From contig NC_134703.1 in NCBI RefSeq assembly GCF_043290135.1, forward strand, positions 110,384,005 through 110,448,004: DNA of 64,000 bases, in the 5' to 3' direction. The translations under genes and the position numbers were made by a program. The stretch's first letter is position 1. Each line of letters opens with the position of its first letter. Shown piece after piece: positions 21,140 through 32,326 of the stretch. The DNA comes from Rhipicephalus microplus. Its lineage: Eukaryota > Arthropoda > Arachnida > Ixodida > Ixodidae. The notes below the pieces were generated by a model. That model was not told the DNA's origin. It did not search any database and saw nothing but the letters and a program-made list of their open reading frames with translations.

Positions 21140-21971
21140 ACATCAAACTTTCCGGCGTCCGAGGCAGAGGCGTCACGCGTACGGTCTTCATAGAGTTGGG
21201 CGGCAAGACAACATCCTCAATGACGGTGATAGATCCTTGACAGCACCTAGGATCGTCAGTAAATGCCGATAGCATAATCTCGCCAGCACCGCAATCTACA
21301 GTAGCCCCGCACTCGCGTACAAAATCGATGCCCAAGATGATGTCATGGGTGGAACTGGTCAGAACGGCGAATTCAGCCTCGAAGATTTTGTGACCCAAAG
21401 TGACACTAACAACACACACACCGATCGGGCACAATGTCTCCCCGCTCACTGCACGAAATGATGCACAACTGTCCCAGCGAAACATCACTTTATGTCTTAG
21501 CCGCAATTTGAAGTTAAGACTCATCACTGAAACAGCTGCTCCAGTATCTATCAAAGCCATCGTAGGAAGTCCATCAATAAGCACGGGGACTCTGTTTTGA
21601 GCCATAAAAACGGGTGGAGGCATAGGCGGATGTAGTGGCAAATGTTCGGCGACCTCACCTCCATTGGCCGCACCACCTAGTTTCCCGGAGGCGGGGAGGT
21701 GACGCGTCGACCAGGAGATGGGGAAAGGAACCGGCGTGTTGGGGGGGGGCGTCAAGCTTCGCACGGAGGAAGGCGAATCGTTGCGTAAATTCCGGTGGAA
21801 ATTGCGTCCGACATGTGTATCACTGTGGGTCGTTTGCTGGAAGCCGTCCCCAACGTACGCGTCCCGCATTGAACGCATACCACCGCGCCAGCGGTTTTGT
21901 CGAGAAGAAGGTGATCGTACCTCGTAGTAGCGTTGCTGGGGGCGACACCTTTGACCACAGAATCGAGCCAC
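21140..21971 (-). pseudogene. Gag tail and protease
   Basis: The open stretch starts in the gag end (basic, arginine/glutamine-rich, a degenerate cysteine/histidine motif) and continues into a retropepsin with ALIDTGAAVSVMS and the flap-side ILGIDFVRECGATVD. It loses frame near 21140, where the linker to RT begins in the next frame. Gag tail and protease are therefore fused here, unlike the -1 frameshift layout of the 9845-15323 element. Confidence 0.8.
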
Positions 21972-21995
21972 ATGTCCACGGAAACCGCAGTTATA

Positions 21996-22830
21996 TCACA
22001 CAGGGGCCTCACGCACGTCGCCAAACCTTCCACGAGGCGCCATGTGCCCATGATCGTCCCACGAAGACACCATTGTAGGTGGTTGGCGGGAGGCGTTCTG
22101 GAAACCACGGCGATGATGTAAGTTGTCGGTTGGGGGCTCTGGTGCTCTTGATTGGGGCACATCATATAGCGTGGCATCAACGGCAGCACACATTGCGTCG
22201 TATGGCGGGGAGGTGTTGATAGCAGGTGCTCTCGGCGGGTTGACAGCATCACGTCGTCCAAGTTCTTCGCGTACGATTTGCCTGATCATTGAGGCAAGAT
22301 CACAGGGGGATGTTGGAGGGACGTCGACACTTGCAACGGTGGTGACGTTGGCAAGTCTACCAAATTTGGGAGTGATGCGCCTAGCCTTCAGGGTCTCAAA
22401 CGTGCGGCAGTGTTGTATTACGTCCGCTACAGACGCCAAGGTGTCCTTGCCGATGAGGAAATTGTAGACATCCTCAGCAACCCCTTTGAGAAGATGCCCT
22501 ACCTTGTCATCTTCTTTCATTCGTGGGTCTACAGACTTGCACAATTTCAGGATCTCTTCAATGTACGTTGTGCATGTTTCACTGGGGACTTAAGCACGCT
22601 GCAACAAAGTTTGCTCAGCGCGCTTCTTCTTCATCAATGGGTCCCCGAAGCAGCTCGCTATTTCTTTCTCAAACGCTTCCCAGGTCATTATTGTTTCTTC
22701 GTGGTTTTCAAACCATACCAACGCCGTCCCTTGAAGAAACAATCCGACGTTGGACAACCGGGAGGCCGCATCCCGGTTGTCCAGCCAGCCAGTCGGCGGC
22801 TTCGGCGTAGTTCTTGAGGTAGCGCTTCCG
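21996..22830 (-). pseudogene. gag remnant, N-terminus missing
   Basis: Two frames carry capsid sequence: 22590-22830 with AEAADWLDNRDAASRL and ALVWFENHEETIMTWEAF, and 21996-22544 with CKSVDPRMKEDDKVGHLLKG and SMIRQIVREELGRRD. A one- or two-base shift near 22560 separates them. The first readable residues lie within 60 bases of the 5' LTR with no ATG, so the N-terminus has been lost. Confidence 0.8.
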
Positions 22831-22880
22831 TGATCGTTGGCCTTGGATCGCTCCGCTGTACCCCGCACCTCCACCAATCT

Positions 22881-23008
22881 TGTTACGGTGCGATGGATGC
22901 CTTTATTTATAGGAGATGATCAATGCGAGAGTCCAGGGATCTGGCCGATCACCGCTCGTGCCAACCTCGTTCTCCTCTTCTTCCACGCGCATCCTCAGTA
23001 TCGTAGCA
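22881..23008 (-). repeat. 5' LTR of decayed gypsy element
   Basis: 128 bp. The primer-site candidate TGGTGGAGGTGCGGGG follows within four bases on the coding strand (about 22861-22876). Confidence 0.9.
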
Positions 23009-23351
23009 ATATCAATGATATTTGACGCATTGGTGCATCTGTCGGAATTTTAAATAATGCATCCATGCTTGAAGTTTCAAGCTAGATGCTTCTTGAGTCA
23101 CGGCTTGTGTTGTAGTACATTCTAATCAGGTGAGCTTGCAGTTTAAATAATACAGAATGTTTTTACTTCTTGATGTACAGAAAGAAAGTTGGTAACAGGT
23201 GATAGGCAATATTCTGGAGAAATTGTTGTTCCAGAAGAGCCTGTACCACCACCTCCACCGGAGCATTTTATGATAAATTTTCTGATGCAAGATCTTGCGT
23301 TATGGGCGTTATGTTCATTTTCTTCCAATATTTTTTTTTGCATCGTCCCTT

Positions 23352-23570
23352 TTTTAGTACGATGGCCTAGCGGTTACGGGGCTCGGCTGCAAATCAGAAG
23401 GTCAAGGGTTCAATGCTGACAGCTACGCGCGCTTTTAGATCTAGGCAAAATGGAAGTAGTCCGTCTGCTGTGCGATGTCAGCACGAGTTGAAGGTTACCT
23501 AAAGGTCAAAGTTTGCATAGCTCTCCACTACCGCGTGTCTCATCTAGGTTTTCTAGATAATTCGCTTAAA
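23352..23570 (+). mobile_element. Second tRNA-derived SINE, diverged
   Basis: Begins with an A-box-like TGGCCTAGCGGTTACGG and a B-box-like GGGTTCAATGC, like a tRNA head. The body (GTGCGATGTCAGCACG, CTCTCCACTACCGCGTGTCTC) parallels the Ruka body but is clearly a different, older sequence. The right edge is approximate. Confidence 0.6.
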
Positions 23571-24523
23571 ATGATAGACAATACTTCTATTACAAGTGCG
23601 TCATTCTTAACATTTCTTTTGGCTGGTCCCTCATAAGCGTTCTGTCAAGAAGCCAATAGTCCACAAAACGGTTCAGTTTGCAGCTCCTGAATCTCTGGCG
23701 GCCACGCTATCAAACGGAGCAGCCGGCCGGGTGCTACAATGACGCAGCGTCTGCTATCACGACGAGCTTAGTCGGCGAGTCGTCTACGAGGTGGTTACCG
23801 TGGCAACCATGACGTATTTTTTGTCGGGCATGACGATCGTTGATAGCCGGCAAAAGGCACGAGGCGGGATCTGCGTGCACATTGTTAGTGTGTGGCACTC
23901 TATCAGTGCGGTGCACTTAAAAAAGGTTCCTGTCTGCTTGAAAAAAACTTCAATCCTACTCGGTAATCGCAGGAGTATTTATTACCTCTTTTGATGAAGC
24001 AGCGAAGCTCTCTGTAACATTTTTGTCGTCATGCCGAAACGAGTGAACATCCAGGTCAAGTTTCCTTTTTATGGAAGACCGAAGGTAAGATTTGTTTTAC
24101 TTTATGAGTCAGTACATCTAATTGAGTGAATGCTCTCGACAGTAATTTTTCATGTGTAGAAACAGTAACAAAAATAAGCCTCTATAGCCAGTGCATGACA
24201 TTGTATTTTACGCCTGCCATACCTCCAATAAGGAGAGTGGTGGCAACTGCCGAATCGTGTATTGCTATAAGAATATTTTAAACTTTTTCGTGAATTTCAT
24301 GGTGAATGAGAAACTTAGCTATCTTTTTTTTATTTCGGACTGTAGACCAATAACCTCGGAAACTATGACTGAGAGCATGCTTTCACCATGTTGGCGTAAA
24401 TGTTATTTTCTTCAATTTCATTGATTGCTTTCACGTGACGTCATATAGACACATATTTATAACGTAGCGGTGCTCCAACTACCAGTGCTTAACGTACCGG
24501 TGACATTGATGATGCCAGTGCAC
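23571..24523. other. No feature seen
   Basis: No supportable reading frame, repeat or RNA gene. Confidence 0.5.
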
Positions 24524-24865
24524 ATTAATATAATCATCATCATCCTCATCAGCCTGACTACGACCACTGCAGGACAAAGGCCTCTCCCATGTTTCGCCAG
24601 TTAACCCAGTCCTGTGCTTGCTGCTGCCAATTTATACCCGCAAACTTCTTAATCTCATCTGCCCACCTAACCTTCTGTCTCCCCCTAACCCGCTTCCCTT
24701 CTCTGGGAATCCAGTTAGTTACCCTTAACGACCAGCGGTTATCCTGTCTACGCGCTACATGCCCGGCTCATGTCCATTTCTTCTTCTTGATTTCAGCTAT
24801 GATATCCTTAACCCCCGTTAGTTCCCTAATCCACTCTGCTCTCTTCTTGTCTCTTAAGGTTACAC

Positions 24866-25008
24866 CTACCATTTTCTTTCCATTGCTCGCTGCGTCGTCC
24901 TCAATTTAAGCTGAACCCTCTTTGTAAGTCTCCAGGTTTCTGCTCCGTAGCTAAGTACCGGCAAGATACAGCTGTTATATACCTTCCTCTTAAGGGACAG
25001 TGGCAACC
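24866..25008 (-). pseudogene. LINE RT C-terminal fragment after insertion
   Basis: Reads RLPLSLKRKVYNSCILPVLSYGAETW and TTQRAMERK, the usual C-terminal block of this LINE type. It joins the 25872-26269 part in frame if the TA-flanked insertion and one TA are removed. Confidence 0.85.
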
Positions 25009-25010
25009 TA

Positions 25011-25869
25011 TACCCGGCGACAACTTTCTGTGGCAGCACGGCCAAGGCTACGTGGGCGGAGCCTATGCACATGTGCTACTGCGCCAAGTAGTCCGACCGC
25101 TTCGACGGATGTTTCGGTTTCGATTTCACCAGCGCAGTCCGCGTCTCGCAGTCCGCGTCGGCTCGCGTTTGCTCGCGTTTCGCTCCAGGAAACGCGAGTC
25201 GCATCTTTGGGAACTCGAGAGCAATTTTTAATAATATTGTGACGTGCTTTACTGACGCGTGGACCCAGGTTGCTGGGTGAATGATACATTCAATTATTCA
25301 TGTAATGGTTACACAACTCATCATGCACGTACCGCTTAATCCGGAAGACACTGCGCTCGCTAACACCAGTGAGCTCGCTGACTTTCCGACATGCGGCTCT
25401 CACAGACAGCTGCGGGTCGCTTTTCCTTACTTGCGCGTAAACGTTGTACGCCACCTTCTTGGCCTGTACGGACAGCTTTTGATTTGACAACGCCTGGTAC
25501 GGCTGCGCAGCTGGTGGACTCGCGGCACGCGGCGGTGTTTCCTCCGTAAGCGACGTTGACGAGCTTTAACCGGCGGACGCCATCTTTGACAGTGAGGAAT
25601 GCGGTGAGGCAAAAAGGCGACGGAAGCCAAAAAACCCTCAAAAAACCTGAGAGAGCGTGAAACGAAATTTTTTCTACTGCGCAATGTTTTTATTCCCAAA
25701 TTAAAAAATAAATCCGCGAAAAATGTAACTGACGAATGGTAAAATCTTAGTTACCCAGAACAGTATACAAACGTTTTCGTTGAGGAACTACATGATGTGG
25801 CGCAGTAAGAAAAGCATGCTTCGGCTCCGTAGCCTTGGCTGTGCTGCCACAGAAAGTTGTCGCCGGGTA
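25011..25869 (-). mobile_element. Short inverted-repeat element, Tc1/mariner-like
   Basis: 859 bp with terminal inverted repeats of about 42 bp beginning TACCCGGCGACAAC that differ at one base, flanked by TA at 25009-25010 and 25870-25871. Removing it restores the LINE frame. The inside is too short for a full transposase but holds an open frame with a helix-turn-helix-like region. The TA duplication suits the Tc1/mariner superfamily. Confidence 0.8.
25290..25490 (-). pseudogene. DNA-binding-domain fragment of a transposase
   Basis: A 66-codon frame starts MSNQKLSVQAKKVAYNVYAQ and contains RAACRKVSELTGVSERSVFR, a helix-turn-helix-like stretch resembling N-terminal domains of DDE_3-type transposases. 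No catalytic domain follows within the inverted repeats. It is either a deleted transposase or, less likely, a small repressor-like product. Confidence 0.5.
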
Positions 25870-25871
25870 TA

Positions 25872-26533
25872 CCTGTCATAATTTGAGAGTGCTTGCCAAA
25901 TGTGCTCCACCCCATTCTTATTCTTCTAGTTACTTCAATCTCGTGGTTCGGCTCCGCCGTTATTACCTGCCCTAAGTAGACATAGTCTTTTACAACTTTA
26001 AGTGCACTATTACCTATCTCGAAGCACTGCTCTTTTCCGAGGTTGTTGTACATTACTTTCGTTTTCTGCAGATTAATTTTAAGACCCACCTTTCTGCTCT
26101 CCTTGTCTAACTCCGTAATCATGAGTTGCAATTCGTCCCCTGAGTTACTCAGCAATGCAATGTCATCGGCGAAGCGCAGGTTACTGAGGTACTCTCCATT
26201 AACTCTTATCCCTAACTGTTCCCATTCTAGGCTTCTGAAAACGTCCTGTAAGCACGCAGTGAATAGCATTGGGGAGATTGTGTCCCCCTGCCTTACACCC
26301 TTCTATATTGGTATTCTGTTGCTTTTTTTATGAAGCACTATGGTAGCAGTTGATCCCCTGTAGATTTCTTCCAGAATGTTCACATATACTTCATCGACGC
26401 CCTGATTCCGCAGTGCCTGCATGACGGCTGATATTTCTACTGAATCAAACGCCTTCTCGTAATCTATGAAGGCTATGTATAGTGGTTGGTTATATTCTGA
26501 ACATTTCTCTATTAATATAATAGTTGACCTCAT
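25872..26533 (-). pseudogene. LINE reverse transcriptase fragment
   Basis: Two frames give RT palm motifs: LYIAFIDYEKAFDSVE at 26303-26533, then the catalytic FADDIALLSN block at 25890-26269, after a short frameshifted GVRQGDTISP-like stretch near 26290. It continues with QKTKVMYNN, YLGQVI and MGWSTFGK. In a live copy this protein would copy LINE RNA at the target nick. The upstream fingers and endonuclease are absent. The few bases above 26510 are target sequence, not LINE. Confidence 0.85.
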
Positions 26534-26946
26534 TTAGAGTGATATAACTAGCCGCAATAGCGTTAATAACCTAGGTGCGTGAATAACGTAAAAGCGGCGT
26601 GTGACGTACTGATAATTTCAAGATGACAAGTTTCGCCTGCTACTATGTTTGTACTCTAAGGAGTCTGTTTCGATTACGTCAGTGCAAGCTATCTATTCGT
26701 TTTGTTGCTCTCGGTGTGCAAGTGTAACTGCTTCGAAGATGGTTTAGGAAGTTACTTGACTCTTGCGATCTTTATCAAGCTTGATTGCTGTTCCAACGAC
26801 TCATATCAGCTTAATATGGGCAAGGATCTTTTCCATGCTTTAGCTTATGGGACGATCTCGAAGAATTGGAGGAATCTCATTCGAATTTCCACGCTACATG
26901 AGATGGTGCTGACATGTCTTGTGGTATTGTTTTAAGGCGATAGCCC
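26534..26946. other. No feature seen
   Basis: Unclassified sequence; short open frames only. Confidence 0.5.
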
Positions 26947-27362
26947 GATACTACGTAGGGTATGTCCCACCTTGCTGGTCTAGTAGCTTAGGTACTAGGC
27001 TGCTGACCCGCATTTCACGGGATTGAATCTTGGCTGCGGCGGCTGCATTTTCTGTGGAGGCAGAAATGCTGTAGGCCCGTGTGCACAGATTTGGGTGCAC
27101 CCGACTGCTCAGATTTGGGTGCACGTTAAAAAACCCCAGGTGGTCTAAATTTCCGGAGCCCTCCACTACGGCGTCTCTCATAATCATATAGTGGTTTTGG
27201 TACGTTAAACCCCACATATCAATCAATCAATCAGATTTGGGTGCACGTTAAAGAACCCTAGGTGGTTGAAATTTTCGGAGCCCTCCACTACGGCGTCTCT
27301 CATAATCATATGGTGGCTTCAGGACGTTAATCCCCACGTATCAATTGATACTACGTAGGGTA
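26947..27362 (+). mobile_element. Dimeric Ruka SINE with 16-bp target duplication
   Basis: A full-length plus-strand SINE (tRNA-like head from about 26970, tail at 27231) is followed directly by the 3' two-thirds of a second unit (27232-27345). The whole is flanked by GATACTACGTAGGGTA at 26947-26962 and 27347-27362. The first unit also has an internal duplication of its GATTTGGGTGCAC block. One pair of duplications around both units indicates a single insertion of a dimer. Confidence 0.9.
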
Positions 27363-28539
27363 GTCACAGATTGAAACATTGAAATTTAGGCCTAAGCAAA
27401 ACGCGTAGTTTCGTTTTCAGCAATAAGCTTCGTGCAGACTTAACTTATGAAAACGTCTCTAGCGGGTACAAGCGCCATTTGGAAGCATGTTTTCAGCCAC
27501 TCGTGCAGGGCAGCAATTGCGCAAAGACTCGTTTTCTGATGCCAACGCTTTTTGTGCATTGCGTGCTTCGCCAAAGGTCAGAGCGACGGTCCGTCCGCAT
27601 TATCGACGCGATCAGTCAGCCGCGAGTGTTGGGCGATAAAAATAGCACAGCATAAGGCATCGCTCAGCGACAGCACCCCTGCAGTGGCCGTGACAGTGCG
27701 ATCGTTGCTATCATCTGCTTCGAGCTACCACCATGTTTGCTGCAGCATTAGCCCGGGCGTTTGATCGCTTTGATCGTTTTCTGAGCGAAGCAATCTGCGC
27801 CACAACGTGCAGTTTCGCTCAATGGGCTCGTTGCCTTCGTTCTTGTTTTTGCCAAGATTTTTATGTGGCCTCATTCACTTGAGGATGCACGAAGTCTTGC
27901 AAAAAAAGCACATGCCGCAACACTGCTGTTTTTTCCCAGCATCTAACAATTTTCTGTATTTCAAACACAAATGGGAAAGAAAACACCTTAAGCAAGCACC
28001 AAAGCACTGTCCAGTGGCCTGCCTCCACTTGCGTGGTCAGCTTCCATATCTCGCTAAATCTACTGCCGTGGCCGCTTTGGCGCTAAAGTGACTGCTAACG
28101 CATGCATAGATCCTATAGTTCATCTTATATCAGCGTAATTCTGGCTCGAACATTAAACCGCAGCCAACAGTATCATTGGTGGCCAGATGCACTATGACCT
28201 GTAGGGCTTAACACGGACAGTTTCTCAGCAATCATTATATTAAAAAAACAAGAAAGCGAAGGTAAAAACAGTATGTTGCATCTGAAGAAATGTACAGTCT
28301 CAAAGGGAAACAACCTTTAGCATAATGGCGCCTATTTAGCGGTACGACAAGAGTGCGACACGCAAGTCTGTTGTTCTTTAGCACGCAGATACAGTGCTAA
28401 GGAGGTTTTGTTTTATCAAGTATGAGTGGCAGGTGGCGCTTCATCATCAACCCACGCTAATGAGCCACATATTAGATGACATTCTATTCGCTACCTTGCA
28501 GCGGAATCATACACTAATCTAGTTGCACATATAAATACG
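27363..28539. other. No supportable feature
   Basis: No recognisable coding or repeat family. The open frames at 27552 and 27807 show no domain. Confidence 0.5.
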
Positions 28540-29320
28540 TTTTAGGGGCGAAGCTTTTTATAGCGGCACCCGTTCGTCTCTCGTAGCTGTTGTAGTGTGT
28601 AACAAGTATAACATTTTGACTTCCAAGGTGGTCCCAGTGAGAGATTTCTTCTGTGCGTTGTTGAACAATAAAAAGTAGTGCTCAATGTACATGCCAATGG
28701 CTGCTAATGGGGAATGAGAGACAGGAGCATTCGACTTTTAGTTAACGCGCACGCTGCGATCCCACTTAGTAGCCATTGGCATGTACATTGAGCACTATCT
28801 GACAAGAAGGGTTGCTACGTTATACTCGCTGGGTGTAACCTCCTTAGTTTTAGGAAGGTTTAGGGAGCGTTGGGCCGCAGTGCCATGCATACAATGAACT
28901 AGTATATACCATGAACTCGAGGTGGTTAAAGGTAGGAAGTAGACCCGAAGCGCAAGCCGTAAGAAAGTGTGCGTGTGCCACCTCTCGTTTAGTCCTTGGA
29001 ATGTCCGCTGGATGGCGGTGCTTCTATAAGGGGAATATATGATGTAAAGATGCGAGATGGTGGTACTTGGAATATTGAATATATGGACGAATGGACACAC
29101 AGACAGATGCATGGATGGACGCATGAACGGACGCAAGGGCGGATGCATGGACGAACGCCGGGACGGACGCACGAACAGACACACGCACGGACGGGCACAT
29201 GAACGCATGGACGGTCACACAGACGGATGCATGAACGAACGGAAGCAACAATGAATGAACGGACGAATGCTTCGCCCCACTCTCCATCATTCACTCCATG
29301 GATATGCTGCCAATTTTTTT
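28540..29320 (+). repeat. Unnamed dispersed repeat, copy 2 (GGGGCGAAGC family)
   Basis: The most complete copy. It has a stem of about 37 bp per arm, CTCAATGTACATGCCAATGG at 28680-28699 paired with its reverse complement near 28772-28795, around a loop of about 55 bp, then the conserved body, the minisatellite and the ATATGCTGCCA tail. Confidence 0.85.
29084..29270 (+). repeat. GGAC-rich minisatellite in copy 2
   Basis: Degenerate GGACGGACGCATGAAC-type units, the same array as in copies 1 and 3. Confidence 0.85.
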
Positions 29321-30984
29321 ATACATTAACGAGCTGGATCCTTCTGCTGGGAAGTTGTCTGTCGTCATTGCGCTGATGTGTACACTAGTGCTCATTGCTC
29401 CCACTATGGGAGCAGCTGGGCTCTTCGTTTTAAGCGCACTCCCTAGATGGCGCTCCGCCATTCAGGCGACGCTCGCTCGACTCTCGGTGCGTGCTCTAAT
29501 TGGTGGGATCACTGCTATATTTAACACTCGCTCGTGCCCTCCCTCTCTCTTTCGCCGGACATCACTCATTGCGCTTCAATACTGCTACGCACTATGAACA
29601 TGGAGAACCCAAGGTGGTGGAGCGGAAGGCCCGCAAGGCGGCTGCAGCGTCGTCTCCTCCAAATTCGCGTGTTTTGGAAGTTGGGGGGGGAGGTTGACCC
29701 CCCCCCCCCTTGTCACCAAAGAAGTGGGGGCGGTAAATTTCGTTATACACTGACTTAACACGAGTGGGAGGAGGCGCTGCAGTGAAGCTTCTTAATAAAA
29801 TATTAGTAATAAATATTTATAATTTTAATAATTGTTGCAGTTTAATGACTTAAACATTTGCTGCCCTTGATAGGACACGTCTTTGTATGACGCTCTAGTG
29901 GATGTACAAATGCTTCACGGTCAGTCTAGCCCCAGGCACAGCAACAACCGTTGGGCAAACTAAGTTTATTCAACTCAACTTCACGGTTTACCAGATTTAA
30001 CCTCCGGAGCAAGCTCCTTGGTCATCATTCACTTCGTGGATATGGCGTATTTTTTTTTTGAGCTAGAGTTAGCGAGCAGCTGTGTCTTTTATCCCCGTTC
30101 TGAGTAACATTTTGCTGTCTCACCTACCAAAATGTGGGCTGTACAAGGGGTCACTTTATGCCGGCGACACCGAAGGTAAATTAAGGTGTGTTTGGCACTG
30201 GCGCTATCAGCACGCTCGAGAACAACAGCTCCGAGGGTCACGATTTCACCTCTCTCACCGGAAGTCACTCTCGTTAAACCGTTATTCTGCAACACACCTC
30301 GACTGCAATTCAAGCCGTCATTCGACAGTGTTGAACCCTGCGGTGCCGCTCAATTAAATTGACGTAGCGTTTCTCAGGGAAATGATGCCAGCTATCACTC
30401 ATGTGCAGCGAACATTTTTGCCGGAAGGTGGATCTGCCATTGATAATCTGGCGTCAAAATGTAGAGAACTCGTTTGGGTAAAAACAGAACAAGGACGCTG
30501 TTTTCGGCCCCCCGTTGGAGGGGGGGGGGGGTCGGCGAAGTATTTATGGCGCCAAGTGAAGGAACCCTTTTGAATAAGGCGGTTCCTTCCGTGGAGAGGA
30601 CACATCTTCCTTGGCCTATTGTTTGAAATTTGTTACTGTCATATATTTTTGCGAAATGCTTGCGTTGCTGATTCCGTTTTTTTTTTCGTTTTTGAGCACA
30701 GTCATTTATATGTTTATATGGTTGATATAGGCTTTAGAAGTAAATGTAACTCGAGGGAAACAGGAAGATGATCAGCGAAATCTTCCAATTTTGTGTACCT
30801 TGTCAATACATCTGGCTGTAGCAAAACTAAAGAAAAATTGGCAGATTCTACGTACAGTGGGAATCGATGATATGCGAAGCACGAATCAGAAAGTTTGATA
30901 TGCATCTTTAGAGTCAGCCTAAAGTTACGAGGTGGAGGTAAATGGCGCCGTAGATGACTTCTGTGACATTATTATCATGTTTGG
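29321..30984. other. Unclassified; one repeat-end fragment
   Basis: 30013-30058 resembles the tail of the GGGGCGAAGC repeat (ATCATTCACTTCGTGGATATG then a T run). 29683-29709 is a G8 run close to a C12 run that could form a hairpin; a similar G run lies at 30520-30531. Nothing else is supported. Confidence 0.5.
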
Positions 30985-32050
30985 ATGTGTCGTTTACGTT
31001 CGTCATCTATTCACGTCACGTGACACTAAATTTAGTATATGTAGAGCTAGCAAAATGACTGCGAGCACGCTATGAGCGCGGTATGTTGTCATGTTCTTGC
31101 ATGACACGCTTGTCAGGATTATTATGTTTGCACAAGGCATGTACTATCGCCTTCTATTGACGCCATTTAACACCATATTTCGTATATGTTGAACTTGCAA
31201 AACGGCTGCGAGCGCATCATGAAGGGCCCAATATACTCCAATGTAGCGTTGACGCGTGCGCACGCTGGGCACAGCGACGCTACGTTAGCAGAACGTGAGC
31301 ACCCTGTAGTCTATCGCCAGACGCGACCAGCGTCCGTCGGCGCGTCTTGACGGCACCCGGTGGGAAATGCGACATGCTGCATTTCGCGCCGATGCGTTAC
31401 CCAGACAACACTGCCTCTCCTTCTTTTTGTGACGGAGGGACGCCAGACGCGTTGAAACGCGCATGCGTCAAAGCAACGCAGCACGGCGCGTGCCCGCGAG
31501 TATATGGCAGGACCAGCGCCTAGCGTGGCAATGCCGGCGTGACGCGACGAAATGAGCGCCGGCGAGCACGAGCACCGCGTCACGTTGAAAAGTATTGGCG
31601 CCTTGACTGTGGCATGTAGTCATGTTCTCACAAGACACGCATCTCATGATTATAGTGTTTGCACCAGTCACATACCTTCGTCATCCATTTGTGTCACGTA
31701 ATACCAAATTTCGCATATGTGAAGCTAGCGAAATGGCCGCGAGCGCATCATGAGGGTGGCTTGTAGTCATGTTGTTTCATGACACGCATGTCATAATTTT
31801 TATGCTAGGGTCTGTCGCTTGTGTTCACCATGCAATGATGTCTTACCATACAAGTTTTGCAACATGCAATATGAACGAAACCATAGCAAGAGCTGCAGGA
31901 CCATGAAATGTAAAGCATGACGTTCATGACATGCATGTCATGACTTTCATGTTATGAGTAGTCAGATATGTTCTTCATACAGTCATGTTATGCCATACCA
32001 AGTTTGGTATCGATACCATATCGAAACGGCCAGGAGAGCTAAAAGTCGTG
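30985..32050 (+). repeat. Degenerate ~145-bp tandem repeat
   Basis: Units share a block like GAAGCTAGCGAAATGGC then GCGAGCGCATCATGA and a block like CATGACACGCATGTCATGA. The first block starts near 31041, 31185 and 31715. The last interval is about 145 bp once the inserted MITE is subtracted. Later units to about 32040 are more diverged and run into the GATA array. Confidence 0.65.
31223..31603. mobile_element. GC-rich MITE with 3-bp TGA duplication
   Basis: 381 bp inserted in the tandem repeat. The ends are imperfect inverted repeats (AGGGCCCAATA and AGGCGCCAATA, with a further match around GACGCG), flanked by TGA at 31220-31222 and 31604-31606. No coding capacity. A 3-bp duplication suits the PIF/Harbinger superfamily, but the assignment is tentative. 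Confidence 0.6.
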
Positions 32051-32053
32051 GGT

Positions 32054-32054
32054 G

Positions 32055-32114
<60 letters not shown>

Positions 32115-32122
32115 TATAGATT

Positions 32123-32194
<72 letters not shown>

Positions 32195-32237
32195 CGCTCA
32201 AAGTCGCCGAAGTTCGCAAAGAAATGCTTCGCATTTA
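32054..32237 (-). repeat. GATA microsatellite with conserved head
   Basis: About 35 GATA units (32054-32194) followed by a head reading CGCTCAAAGTCGCCGAAG and ending AATGCTTCGCATTT at 32237. The same head, diverged and in the opposite orientation, abuts the TATC array at 43937. Confidence 0.85.
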
Positions 32238-32326
32238 AAAAAAAAGAAACGGGCAGGTATGTCAGCTGTTGACGATTAAGGAAGAGAGCGGCAGGACAAT
32301 GCCACCTAAATAATTTCAGTCCTGTT

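Larger units (their letters stand above)
18017..23008 (-). mobile_element. Decayed Ty3/gypsy element
   Basis: A 4992-bp minus-strand element with short terminal direct repeats of 129 and 128 bp that differ by a small indel. Gag, protease and pol remain, in the usual gypsy order with integrase last, but at least four frame breaks occur (near 22560, 21990, 21140 and 18430). The gag N-terminus is missing. The flanks ATCT (18013-18016) and ATAT (23009-23012) could be a target duplication with one change. A TGGTGGAGGTG primer site lies just inside the 5' LTR. It is related to, but distinct from, the element at 9845-15323. Confidence 0.9.
24535..26510 (-). mobile_element. 5'-truncated RTE-like LINE with 11-bp target duplication
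   Basis: A minus-strand LINE ending in a short ATC-type repeat at 24535-24548 and flanked by exact ATTAATATAAT at 24524-24534 and 26511-26521. The frame has RTE-like RT motifs, and the 3' part (CCTGACTACG, CACTGCAGGAC) matches a 3' end common to arthropod RTE-type LINEs. It is truncated within RT at the 5' side and interrupted at 25011-25869 by another element. Confidence 0.85.

Noticed and set aside
18012..22880. Larger LTR including AATCT before each TGTTACGG in the decayed gypsy element
   Set aside because: The extra five bases would remove the canonical TG...CA ends and are short enough to be chance, but the ambiguity weakens the target-duplication call.
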